From Clostridiales bacterium (GTDB lineage Bacteria > Bacillota > Clostridia > Oscillospirales > Acutalibacteraceae), in the NCBI GenBank assembly GCA_020860025.1, contig JAJBVC010000050.1, forward strand, positions 1 through 21,294: 21,294 nt of DNA, read 5' to 3'. Both the position numbers and the translations under genes were made by a program. The notes below the pieces were generated by a model. It saw only the letters and a program-made list of their open reading frames with translations, was not told the origin of the DNA and made no database searches. Of this stretch, positions 1-6,564 are shown in pieces (position 1 is the first letter of the stretch; every line of letters starts with the position of its first letter).

Positions 1-94
1 CGATAAAATATTTTCGCTCAGGTTACTCTGTTGATAAAACGTTGCGTGAATATTGAAACGGTTAAAAATATTTTTAGTACGGTAATTTTGTCAA

Positions 95-648
95 TTAGCT
101 GTAATATTGTGCCTGTGCATTCCATAGCTCGCTGTATTTGCCATTTTTCTTCAGCAAGTGTTGGTGTGTTACTGTTTCGACCGATTCAGCTTTGTCAAAC
201 ACAGGAATTCTGTCGCAGAATGCACAGCTTGACAATCTGTGTGAAATGTATATCAACAAATGAATTGAATCGGCTGTATATCTCATTTTCGGCAATCGGA
301 TCAAGAGCGGCAGTCGGCTCATCCGGAATAACAATGGGGCTGTATATTGATACTTTTCAAAGAATAGTTCTCTGAATTCGTATATCTAAAAGAAACATTT
401 TTAAATTAAATTTCAAATTTATCTGTTAAATCGAATTCTTTATTGCCGTATTTCATTTCGTCTTTCGTATCAAGAATTTCAAAATAACATTTTGCAAGCG
501 GTATGATTTCCTGAAGCTTTCCAAAAGTGTTAGCAATCATCATAATGCCATTAATTATCTGCATAAACGAACCACAGTAAAACACGAACAGTCCGAGCAA
601 GCCTTTAATGCCAATAAACAGGTAAATTCCAAAACCTCTTGAAAAAAT
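95..648 (-). pseudogene. Remnant of an ABC exporter (membrane plus ATPase subunit)
   Basis: Degenerate 3' part of a fused permease/ATPase of the ABC exporter type. From 648 down, one frame reads the last transmembrane helices and linker (GLFVFYCGSFMQIINGIMM, then KCYFEILDTKDEMKYG). A TAA at about 408 then replaces what is normally a Glu codon, and the same frame continues with FKNVSFRY and SLKSINI, the start of the nucleotide-binding domain. Walker A through the signature motif is missing. The sequence resumes in another frame with Walker B (VIPDEPTAALDP, 297-332) and runs to about 252. After a second frame change it gives the switch region ISHRLSSC and the C-terminus ending WNAQAQYYS. So I see one nonsense codon, one large internal deletion and one small frameshifting deletion, and the 5' half is absent. 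It cannot make a working transporter. The substrate is unknown. Confidence 0.8.
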
Positions 649-667
649 TCAGATCGTATTGTACAAT
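639..667 (+). promoter_or_regulatory. Sigma-A-type promoter of the DNA methyltransferase gene
   Basis: TTGAAA (639-644), a 17-bp spacer and TACAAT (662-667) lie about 45 bp before the methyltransferase ATG. The -10 box sits inside a perfect 10-bp palindrome. Downstream, TTTCC (682-686) can pair with GGAAA (696-700), which overlaps the ribosome binding site AAAGGA (693-698), so initiation could also be modulated at the RNA level. The promoter lies at the edge of the ABC pseudogene. Confidence 0.6.
658..667. promoter_or_regulatory. Perfect palindrome over the methyltransferase -10 box, candidate operator
   Basis: ATTGTACAAT is a perfect 10-bp palindrome whose right half is the -10 hexamer. A dimeric HTH protein bound here would block RNA polymerase. 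The obvious candidate binders are the HTH domains of the methyltransferase or of the nuclease encoded opposite. The half-site ACAAT also occurs in the palindrome at the nuclease promoter (3131-3149). That the site is bound is inference. Confidence 0.4.
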
Positions 668-711
668 GGGTCTATAAAAAGTTTCCCTAAAGAAAGGAAA
701 AAAATCCATTC

Positions 712-2130
712 ATGAAAACAGAACTTGATTTGTTAACTGTTCCGGAAATCGCAAGAAAGCTAAAGGTAACTCCACAATACGTTCGAAGACTAATTAATGA
801 AAAAAAACTTGAAGCTAACCGCATTGGGAGTCAATGGATAGTTTCGCCGGAACAGTTTAAGCAATACATTTTGGATTATAACGTTATTATAGAGCCGGAT
901 GACCATAAAAGAGTGTCAGATGAAATTCCTAAAATAGTTGCTTTAAGTTTTTTCTCTGGTGCGATGGGTCTTGATATAGGAATGGCAAACGGCGGTATCA
1001 AAGCAATCCTTGCGTGTGAACTTAATAAATATTGCCGTATGACGATTCAAAATAATGAACCGGAAATAGGTTTAATTGGCGACATCAACAAGTATAATGC
1101 CAAAGACATATTGAGAATGGCTAACTTACCAGAAAACCAAAAAATTGATGTTATTTTTGGCGGTCCACCATGTCAAGCATTTAGTACAGCTGGAGCAAGA
1201 CGTGCATTAAATGATGAGCGAGGAAATGTTTTTTTAAGATATATTGATATAGTGAAAGAACTAAAGCCAACATATGTCATAATAGAAAACGTTAGAGGAT
1301 TACTTTCTGCCCCTTATCCCTATGATGATGTTGAAGAACCAATAAAAGGTGGTGCGTTGTGTGTTATATTAGATCGTTTGAAATCCGCTGGTTATACAAT
1401 CTCTTTTGAACTATATAATGCAGCAAATTTTGGTGCACCACAAATAAGAGAACGTATTATAATGATTGGCAAGTTGGGAGATGAGAAAGTCAGTTATTTG
1501 CAACCCACTCATACTGGAAACGGAGATCCCAATCTATCTCCTTGGATAACATTAAAAGATGCATTGTCGGTACTTCCCTCAAATATCAAACACCATTATA
1601 TTGAATTTCCCGAAAAGCGTCTCAAATTTTATAGAATGTTAAAGGAAGGACAATATTGGAAAGACCTTCCACCTGCTGTACAAAAAGAAGCAATGGGTCA
1701 GAAACTTCATATGGGCGGAGGAAAAACCGGTTTTTACAGGAGATTAAGTTATAGCAAGCCTTCTCCAACACTGGTAACAAATCCTACTATGCCTGCAACA
1801 GATCTTTGTCATCCAACAGAAGATCGTCCATTAAGTGTTGAAGAATATGGTTGTATCCAAGGTTTTCCTTTGGATTGGGTGATATGTGGACCCATTCTTG
1901 AACAGTATAAACAAATTGGCAATGCTGTACCTATTAAACTTGGTGAAGCAATAGCTAGAACTATTATTGCAGATATGAATGGCGAAAAATACACACCACC
2001 TTATGGCTATAAATACTCTCGATATGCTAATACAAGTGATGTAACTTGGAGAATTGCTATGAATTCTGTATTAGAAAAAAAGAGAGCCATTCATAAATAT
2101 AATATTGAACAACTCTCATTTGATATTTAA
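712..2130 (+). CDS. DNA cytosine-5 methyltransferase with N-terminal excisionase-type HTH
   Basis: Transfers a methyl group from S-adenosylmethionine to C5 of cytosine in a specific DNA site, protecting host DNA from the partner nuclease. Residues about 7-52 form an excisionase/MerR-like helix-turn-helix (LTVPEIARKLKVTPQYVRRL). Residues 76-420 carry the ordered m5C motifs: FSGAMGLDIG (I, 81-90), GGPPCQAFS with catalytic Cys154 (IV), ENVRG (VI, 192-196), QIRERIIMIG (VIII, 244-253), RRLSYSKPSPTLV (IX, 343-355) and QIGNAVP (X, 401-407). The target-recognition region lies between VIII and IX. It is 472 aa and looks intact. Its stop overlaps the stop of the convergent nuclease gene. The HTH fusion suggests it also acts as a transcription regulator, as known for M.EcoRII and M.SsoII, which use unrelated N-terminal extensions. 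Enzyme class is sure; target sequence is unknown, though GGNCC would fit if the partner is TdeIII-like. Confidence 0.93.
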   Translation: MKTELDLLTVPEIARKLKVTPQYVRRLINEKKLEANRIGSQWIVSPEQFKQYILDYNVIIEPDDHKRVSDEIPKIVALSFFSGAMGLDIGMANGGIKAILACELNKYCRMTIQNNEPEIGLIGDINKYNAKDILRMANLPENQKIDVIFGGPPCQAFSTAGARRALNDERGNVFLRYIDIVKELKPTYVIIENVRGLLSAPYPYDDVEEPIKGGALCVILDRLKSAGYTISFELYNAANFGAPQIRERIIMIGKLGDEKVSYLQPTHTGNGDPNLSPWITLKDALSVLPSNIKHHYIEFPEKRLKFYRMLKEGQYWKDLPPAVQKEAMGQKLHMGGGKTGFYRRLSYSKPSPTLVTNPTMPATDLCHPTEDRPLSVEEYGCIQGFPLDWVICGPILEQYKQIGNAVPIKLGEAIARTIIADMNGEKYTPPYGYKYSRYANTSDVTWRIAMNSVLEKKRAIHKYNIEQLSFDI

Positions 2131-3107
2131 TTACTATTTAACAAGTTCTTTAATTTTTTCTTAGTTTCTTTTCCAACTTCTGTTGCAATGGAAAGTAATT
2201 CTTCATAACATCCATCACCACCGATTGTATTCCACAGTTCCTCACCAATTAAAACGACTGAATCATGTTTAAAATCAAATATTTTCATTGGTGGATTATG
2301 GTTATAATCAGTTTTATTTTCGCCGTATGGATTATAGGGCAATCCAAAATATGTGTGGCACTCCGGCATTGCCAAAGAAAGCCTAAAACAATCTTCTTTA
2401 GCAATCGCAGTTTGGTCAATATTTGGTTTTACAGTTTTAAGACTACAAAAATTATCTACACCATCTTTTTTCCACCATAAATCAGAAATTATTCTAATTT
2501 GCTCTGTGTTTCCTGATAGCGATACATTTTTTATTTCAGAAAGAGATGAATTCCAATCGTAATTTCCTTTGTTTTTAGAGCGTATTCTTAGCATATGTTC
2601 TCTTATGGCATTTTCATATGCAACATCAATAACAATATTAGTTTCTTTTTGTCTTTCCGCATTGGAAGCTCCATTAGACAGCGCAACAAGCCTTGCAATT
2701 TCTTCAATAACTCTTTGTCCAAACGATGTGCTGAACGAACGCTCAAAAGCACTCCAAAAGAGAATATCATCAGAAAGCAACGCAGCATGAAAAGGTCGGT
2801 ATGTTCGTTCCTCAGTAGTAATTCTCTGAATTGTTCCGTCGACACAATTCTTAAATTCCTTAGCTATTTTTTGTCGATATTCATCGTCATTTTGAGATTT
2901 CTCCTTGATTAATAATTGATATGGTTCCAAATGTAATGCAGTTGCAATCTTTTGAATGTTTTCTAAAGAGACATTTCTTCGAAAGCATTCAATGTCGCTT
3001 ATGTATGTACGATGTAATCCGCATACTTCAGCAAATTTTTCTTGAGATAATCCCATTTGCAATCGGTAAAATTTCACATTTTCACCAAAAATCTTAATTA
3101 TATCCAT
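2127..3107 (-). CDS. Probable type II restriction endonuclease (TdeIII-like) with N-terminal XRE HTH
   Basis: Candidate partner nuclease of the methyltransferase. The start is the ATG at 3107, nine bases after an AGGAGG (3117-3122). A longer frame beginning at a TTG (3134) would start inside the promoter. Residues about 4-62 are a Cro/CI (XRE) HTH (RLQMGLSQEKFAEVCGLHRT), as in restriction controller proteins. The rest resembles, from memory, TdeIII/MjaII-type enzymes (GGNCC cutters): FERSFSTSFGQRVIEEIA near 121-138, then SDLWWKKDGVDNFCSLKTVK (208-227) and PNIDQT, and a tail with LPYNPYG and ELWNTIGGDGCYEELL. The likely catalytic centre has Ser222-x-Lys224, then Glu238 thirteen residues on, instead of the usual (D/E)xK. 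It is 326 aa, fits a full-length enzyme and shows no break. The nuclease assignment is inference from family resemblance and the adjacent methyltransferase. Confidence 0.65.
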   Translation of the reverse strand: MDIIKIFGENVKFYRLQMGLSQEKFAEVCGLHRTYISDIECFRRNVSLENIQKIATALHLEPYQLLIKEKSQNDDEYRQKIAKEFKNCVDGTIQRITTEERTYRPFHAALLSDDILFWSAFERSFSTSFGQRVIEEIARLVALSNGASNAERQKETNIVIDVAYENAIREHMLRIRSKNKGNYDWNSSLSEIKNVSLSGNTEQIRIISDLWWKKDGVDNFCSLKTVKPNIDQTAIAKEDCFRLSLAMPECHTYFGLPYNPYGENKTDYNHNPPMKIFDFKHDSVVLIGEELWNTIGGDGCYEELLSIATEVGKETKKKLKNLLNSN

Positions 3108-3130
3108 AGGACATTTCCTCCTATAACTAG

Positions 3131-3149
3131 ACAATTATATTCTAATTGT
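3131..3149. promoter_or_regulatory. 7-5-7 inverted repeat over the nuclease promoter, candidate operator
   Basis: ACAATTA (3131-3137), a 5-bp spacer and TAATTGT (3143-3149) form a perfect inverted repeat that covers the -10 box of the nuclease gene. Size and position fit an operator for a dimeric XRE-type repressor. The natural candidate is the HTH at the N-terminus of the nuclease itself, giving autorepression. The repeat is seen directly; its binding partner is inferred. Confidence 0.5.
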
Positions 3150-3162
3150 TTGCACACTTTAA
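3134..3162 (-). promoter_or_regulatory. Promoter of the restriction endonuclease gene
   Basis: On the minus strand TATAAT (3134-3139, perfect -10) is preceded at 17 bp by TTAAAG (3157-3162, poor -35). Transcription would start near 3127, leaving a ~20-nt leader with an AGGAGG. A weak -35 with a strong -10 is common at regulated promoters. It lies beyond the rplQ terminator, so the nuclease is not simply read through from the ribosomal operon. Confidence 0.55.
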
Positions 3163-3213
3163 ATCTACAGACGATGAGTGGCAATCTAATATCACCACAT
3201 CTTAATATATATG

Positions 3214-3250
3214 AAAACCGAGATTCACATTAAGCAAATCTCGGTTTTTT
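3214..3250. terminator. Bidirectional intrinsic terminator after rplQ
   Basis: AAAACCGAGATT (3214-3225) pairs perfectly with AATCTCGGTTTT (3237-3248) around an 11-nt loop, with A/T tracts on both sides. On the minus strand it ends the ribosomal superoperon 34 bp after rplQ. On the plus strand it would stop readthrough from the methyltransferase side, insulating the two transcription units. Confidence 0.85.
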
Positions 3251-3283
3251 ACTGTATTTACAGTTATTTAATTTGGTATTATC

Positions 3284-3625
3284 TTAAACAAGCTCAATGA
3301 TGCACATTTCAGCTGCATCGCCACGACGAGGGCCTGTTTTGATAATGCGGCAGTAACCGCCGTTTCTCTCTAAATATTTTGGAGCTATTTCATCAAAAAG
3401 TTTTTTAACAACATCTTCCTTTGTTACATAAGAAAGAACCTGTCTTCTTGAATGAAGCGTATCGTTCTTGCCAAGAGTAATCATTTTCTCTGTCATAGCA
3501 CGAACTTCCTTAGCGCGAGTAACGGTAGTTTCAATCTTGCCGTTTTCTAAAAGATAAGTAACCATACCTCTGAGCATAGCCTTTCTGTGGTCAGTAGGGC
3601 GGCCCAGTTTCCTGCTACCTGGCAT
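3284..3625 (-). CDS. rplQ: 50S ribosomal protein L17
   Basis: Large-subunit protein L17, bound near the peptide exit tunnel. The 113-aa product begins MPGSRKLGRPTDHRKAMLRG, the conserved family start, and keeps the ITTVTRAKEVR-type segment as IETTVTRAKEVRAMTEK. Length is usual for bacteria without C-terminal extension. It is the last gene of the alpha section, 14 bp after rpoA, and is followed by the operon terminator at 3214-3250. Confidence 0.97.
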   Translation of the reverse strand: MPGSRKLGRPTDHRKAMLRGMVTYLLENGKIETTVTRAKEVRAMTEKMITLGKNDTLHSRRQVLSYVTKEDVVKKLFDEIAPKYLERNGGYCRIIKTGPRRGDAAEMCIIELV

Positions 3626-3639
3626 TGAAATTCCCTCCT

Positions 3640-4596
3640 TTAGTCCTCTTCCTTGCTAAGTCCCAAACCGAGCGAGCCGAGTTTATTAACGACCTCGTCA
3701 AGGGACTTGCGTCCAAGATTTCTGACTTTCATCATATCTTCTTCGGATTTACCGATTAAATCTTCTACTGTATTTATGCCTGCTCTCTTAAGGCAGTTGA
3801 ACGAACGAACAGAAAGATCAAGTTCCTCAATAGTCATTTCAAGAACCTTTTCTTTGCCATCGTCATCCTTTACAACCATAATGTCCTGATTTCCGATTTC
3901 CTCAGAAAGGTCAACAAAGAGCATAAGGTGGTCATTGAGAATTTTAGCAGCAAGCGAAGCCGCCTCATCCGCCGGAATAGTTCCGTCAGTCTCAATGTCG
4001 AGAATGAGCTTGTCAAGGTCGGTTTGCTGACCGACACGGGTGTTTTCTACGGTGTAATTAACTTTTAAAACAGGTGTATAGATAGAGTCAATTGCAATAG
4101 TGCCAATCGGCAATTCCATAAGCTGTTTGTTGCGATCACACGGAACGTAGCCTCTTCCGTTATCAGCGGTAAGTTCCATTGTTACACTTGCACCTTCATC
4201 AAGATAAGCGATATGAAGGTCAGGATTAAGAATTTCAACATCAGCATCGTGTTGAATATCACCTGCTGTAATTTCTCCCTCGCCTGAAACCTGAATAGTC
4301 ATAGTCTTGGGATTTTCATCATGAATTTTAAGGATGACATCTTTAAGATTAAGAACAATCTCGGTAACGTCTTCCTTAACATGAGGAATTGTTGAAAATT
4401 CGTGTAAAACACCATCAATCTTTACGGAAGTGATAGCATAGCCCGGCAGTGAAGAAAGAAGAACTCTTCTCATACTGTTGCCGAGAGTTGTACCAAAGCC
4501 TCTCTCAAGCGGTTCAACAATAAATCTGCCTGTACTGCGACTTCCGATAGTAGACACATCTACAATCTCGATTTTAGGCTTATCAATTTCGATCAT
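3640..4596 (-). CDS. rpoA: DNA-directed RNA polymerase subunit alpha
   Basis: Alpha subunit, whose dimer scaffolds beta and beta' and whose C-terminal domain contacts UP-element DNA and activators. The N-terminal domain has FIVEPLERGFGTTLGNSMRR near residues 24-44. A linker of about 20 residues leads to the C-terminal domain (259-318) with LDLSVRSFNCLKRAGI and VRNLGRKSLDEV, the helix-hairpin-helix-like DNA-binding part. At 318 aa it is full length. It sits in the usual alpha-operon place between rpsD and rplQ, after a 58-nt gap that is longer than most in the cluster; I see no promoter in that gap. Confidence 0.98.
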   Translation of the reverse strand: MIEIDKPKIEIVDVSTIGSRSTGRFIVEPLERGFGTTLGNSMRRVLLSSLPGYAITSVKIDGVLHEFSTIPHVKEDVTEIVLNLKDVILKIHDENPKTMTIQVSGEGEITAGDIQHDADVEILNPDLHIAYLDEGASVTMELTADNGRGYVPCDRNKQLMELPIGTIAIDSIYTPVLKVNYTVENTRVGQQTDLDKLILDIETDGTIPADEAASLAAKILNDHLMLFVDLSEEIGNQDIMVVKDDDGKEKVLEMTIEELDLSVRSFNCLKRAGINTVEDLIGKSEEDMMKVRNLGRKSLDEVVNKLGSLGLGLSKEED

Positions 4597-4654
4597 TTAA
4601 AAGCCTCCTAAAAAAATTGTTGTATTTTGTTTTCGCTAAATAACAGCAACGCTA

Positions 4655-5281
4655 TTACCTAGAGTAGAACTCAACGATTAAATGCTCTTCAACAGGTGTT
4701 GCGATCTCATCTCTTTCAGGGAGCTTAACAACCTTTGCTTGCATAGCATCTTTGTTGACATCAATCCACTGCGGAACAGGACGTGATGCGTTGGATTCAA
4801 CAAGGTTTTTAAATTCATCTGTAGCCTTGCTTGTTTCCTTAACAGCAACAACATCGCCTGCTTTAATAAGATATGAAGGAATATCTACCTTTTTACCGTT
4901 AACAGTGAAATGTGCATGATTAACAAGCTGACGAGCTTGCGCTCTTGAACTTGCAAAGCCTGCTGTATATACAATATTGTCCAAACGGCTTTCGCAAATC
5001 TGGAGCAGATTTGAACCTGTTACGCCGGCTTTACGTTCAGCCATAAGGAAATATTTGTGGAACTGTCCTTCCGCTATACCATAATAGCGGCGGGCAGATT
5101 GTTTTGCACGAAGCTGAAGACCATATTCTGAAGTCTTCTTTCTGTTTTGGCCATGCTGGCCCGGTGCGTATGAACGACGGTCAATCGCACATTTGCTTGT
5201 ATAACATCTGTCGCCCTTAAGGAAAAGCTTTTTGCCCTCACGACGACAAAGCTTACAAGCAGGTCCTGTATATCTTGCCAT
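4655..5281 (-). CDS. rpsD: 30S ribosomal protein S4, zinc-binding form
   Basis: Primary 16S-rRNA-binding protein that nucleates 5'-domain assembly and takes part in decoding fidelity. The 208-aa product starts MARYTGPACKLCRREG. Cys9, Cys12, Cys26 and Cys31 form the N-terminal zinc site (the C+ form), and an S4 RNA-binding domain follows near residues 92-155 (SRLDNIVYTAGFASSRAQAR). I chose the ATG at 5281, ten bases after GGAGG. An in-frame TTG two codons earlier is only four bases from it. S4 lies in the alpha operon as in Clostridia and enterics, not as a stand-alone gene as in Bacillus. In E. coli it represses this operon; no matching leader structure is evident before rpsM here. Confidence 0.97.
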   Translation of the reverse strand: MARYTGPACKLCRREGKKLFLKGDRCYTSKCAIDRRSYAPGQHGQNRKKTSEYGLQLRAKQSARRYYGIAEGQFHKYFLMAERKAGVTGSNLLQICESRLDNIVYTAGFASSRAQARQLVNHAHFTVNGKKVDIPSYLIKAGDVVAVKETSKATDEFKNLVESNASRPVPQWIDVNKDAMQAKVVKLPERDEIATPVEEHLIVEFYSR

Positions 5282-5304
5282 ATTCAAGTAACCTCCAGTT
5301 TATA

Positions 5305-5700
5305 CTATACTCTACGTCTTTTTGGCGGACGGCAGCCATTATGAGGAATAGGAGTAACATCTTTGATAAGACTTACTTCCAATCCTGCCGTCTGAAGAGC
5401 TCTGATAGCGGATTCACGTCCTGAACCCGGGCCCTTAACGTAAACTTCAACAGTTTTCATACCATAATCCATTGCTGTTTTAGCAGCTGTTTCGGCAGCT
5501 GTTGCAGCGGCAAACGGAGTAGATTTTCTTGAACCACGAAAGCCCATTTCACCGGCAGATGCCCATGAAACGGCATTGCCGTTCATATCTGTAATTGTAA
5601 CAATTGTGTTGTTGAAGGTTGATTGAATATGGGCAGCACCACGCTCAATATTTTTCTTCTCACGACGTTTACGTGAGCCTGTGGTCTTTTTAGTAGCCAT
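5305..5700 (-). CDS. rpsK: 30S ribosomal protein S11
   Basis: S11 lies on the 30S platform, contacts 16S rRNA and helps shape the E/P-site mRNA path. The 131-aa product has the family core HIQSTFNNTIVTITD, the segment FRGSRKSTPFAA and the basic C-terminus HNGCRPPKRRRV. Length is normal. It lies between rpsM and rpsD with spacers of about 20 bp, consistent with cotranscription. Confidence 0.97.
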   Translation of the reverse strand: MATKKTTGSRKRREKKNIERGAAHIQSTFNNTIVTITDMNGNAVSWASAGEMGFRGSRKSTPFAAATAAETAAKTAMDYGMKTVEVYVKGPGSGRESAIRALQTAGLEVSLIKDVTPIPHNGCRPPKRRRV

Positions 5701-5720
5701 ACTAAATTGTTTCCTCCTAC

Positions 5721-6089
5721 TTATTTCTTCTTATTTGCTATAGTCTTTTTAGGACCTTTACGTGTACGTGCATTATTCTTTGAGGTCTGACCTCTTACGG
5801 GAAGACCCTTTCTATGTCTAACGCCACGATAGCAACCAATTTCGATAAGTCTTTTAATATCAAAAGCTCTGTCTCTGCGAAGGTCACCTTCAACTGTTAG
5901 ATTGTTGGTGATATAATCACTGAGCTTTTTAACATCGTCTTCTGTTAAATCTCTGCAACGAGTATCTGGATTAACACCTGTTGCACTGAGAACCTTTTGT
6001 GAGGTAGTAAGACCGATACCGTAAATATAGGTCAGTCCGTATTCTACTCTCTTTTCATTAGGTAAGTCAACACCTGAAATACGTGCCAT
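5721..6089 (-). CDS. rpsM: 30S ribosomal protein S13
   Basis: S13 sits in the 30S head, forms bridges with the 50S subunit and contacts P-site tRNA through its basic tail. The 122-aa product begins MARISGVDLPNEKRVEYGLT, has the helix-hairpin element TYIYGIGLTTSQKVL and GQTSKNNARTRKGPKK near the C-terminus. Start ATG follows an AGGT-type ribosome site. It is the first gene of the classical alpha section, 32 bp after rpmJ, with no separate promoter that I can recognise. Confidence 0.97.
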   Translation of the reverse strand: MARISGVDLPNEKRVEYGLTYIYGIGLTTSQKVLSATGVNPDTRCRDLTEDDVKKLSDYITNNLTVEGDLRRDRAFDIKRLIEIGCYRGVRHRKGLPVRGQTSKNNARTRKGPKKTIANKKK

Positions 6090-6121
6090 TTTGCAGTTTA
6101 CCTCCGATTTTTAATTCAGGA

Positions 6122-6235
6122 TTAGCCCTGACGCTGTTTGTGCTTTGGATTTTCACAGATAACCATTACTTTTCCATTGCGCTTAATTACTTTGCACTTT
6201 TCGCAAATTTTCTTTACAGAAGGTCTAACTTTCAT
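6122..6235 (-). CDS. rpmJ: 50S ribosomal protein L36, zinc-binding form
   Basis: Very small large-subunit protein needed for late 23S rRNA packing. Translating the minus strand from the ATG at 6235 gives 37 aa starting MKVRPSVKKICEKCKVIK and ending NPKHKQRQG. Cys11, Cys14, Cys27 and His32 make the zinc ribbon of the C+ form. GGAGG lies just upstream. Position between infA and rpsM is the expected one. Confidence 0.96.
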   Translation of the reverse strand: MKVRPSVKKICEKCKVIKRNGKVMVICENPKHKQRQG

Positions 6236-6259
6236 TTTTGAATATCCTCCTTATTATTA

Positions 6260-6478
6260 CTACTTTGAGCGCCAAATTATACGACCCTTTGTAAGGTCAT
6301 ACGGTGACATCTCAATCGTTACCTTGTCACCCGGAAGAATACGAATATTGTTCATTCTCAATCTTCCGCTGATGTGGGCTATAACGATGTGGCCATTTTG
6401 AAGCGTTACCTTAAATGTTGTGTTCGGTAACACCTCAACCACGGTACCCTCAACTTCTATCATATCTGACTTTGACAT
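6260..6478 (-). CDS. infA: Translation initiation factor IF-1
   Basis: IF-1 binds the 30S A site during initiation and helps IF-2 and IF-3 select initiator tRNA. The 72-aa product is a single S1/OB-fold domain: MSKSDMIEVEGTVVEVLPNT, then HIVIAHISGRLRMNNIRILPGD and SPYDLTKGRIIWR, all classic for the family. Length is exact. It follows map after an 86-nt gap holding a small hairpin (6520-6555) and precedes rpmJ. Confidence 0.98.
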   Translation of the reverse strand: MSKSDMIEVEGTVVEVLPNTTFKVTLQNGHIVIAHISGRLRMNNIRILPGDKVTIEMSPYDLTKGRIIWRSK

Positions 6479-6564
6479 CTTATACCTCGCTAATATCTAT
6501 TACGATTGATGTTTATAATTTAACTGGAATCACATTACGGCGTAATCGCCAGCAATTGATTTTT

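Noticed and set aside
64..75. AAAAATATTTTT palindrome at the left end
   Set aside because: Simple A/T-rich symmetry without neighbouring promoter or gene; could be chance.
31..375. 114-codon plus-strand open frame
   Set aside because: It is antisense to the ABC exporter remnant, whose minus-strand protein motifs (DEPTAALDP, ISHRLSSC) explain the sequence.
3108..3134. Nine extra N-terminal codons for the nuclease (TTG start at 3134)
   Set aside because: They would begin within the -10 box and include the AGGAGG that serves the ATG at 3107.
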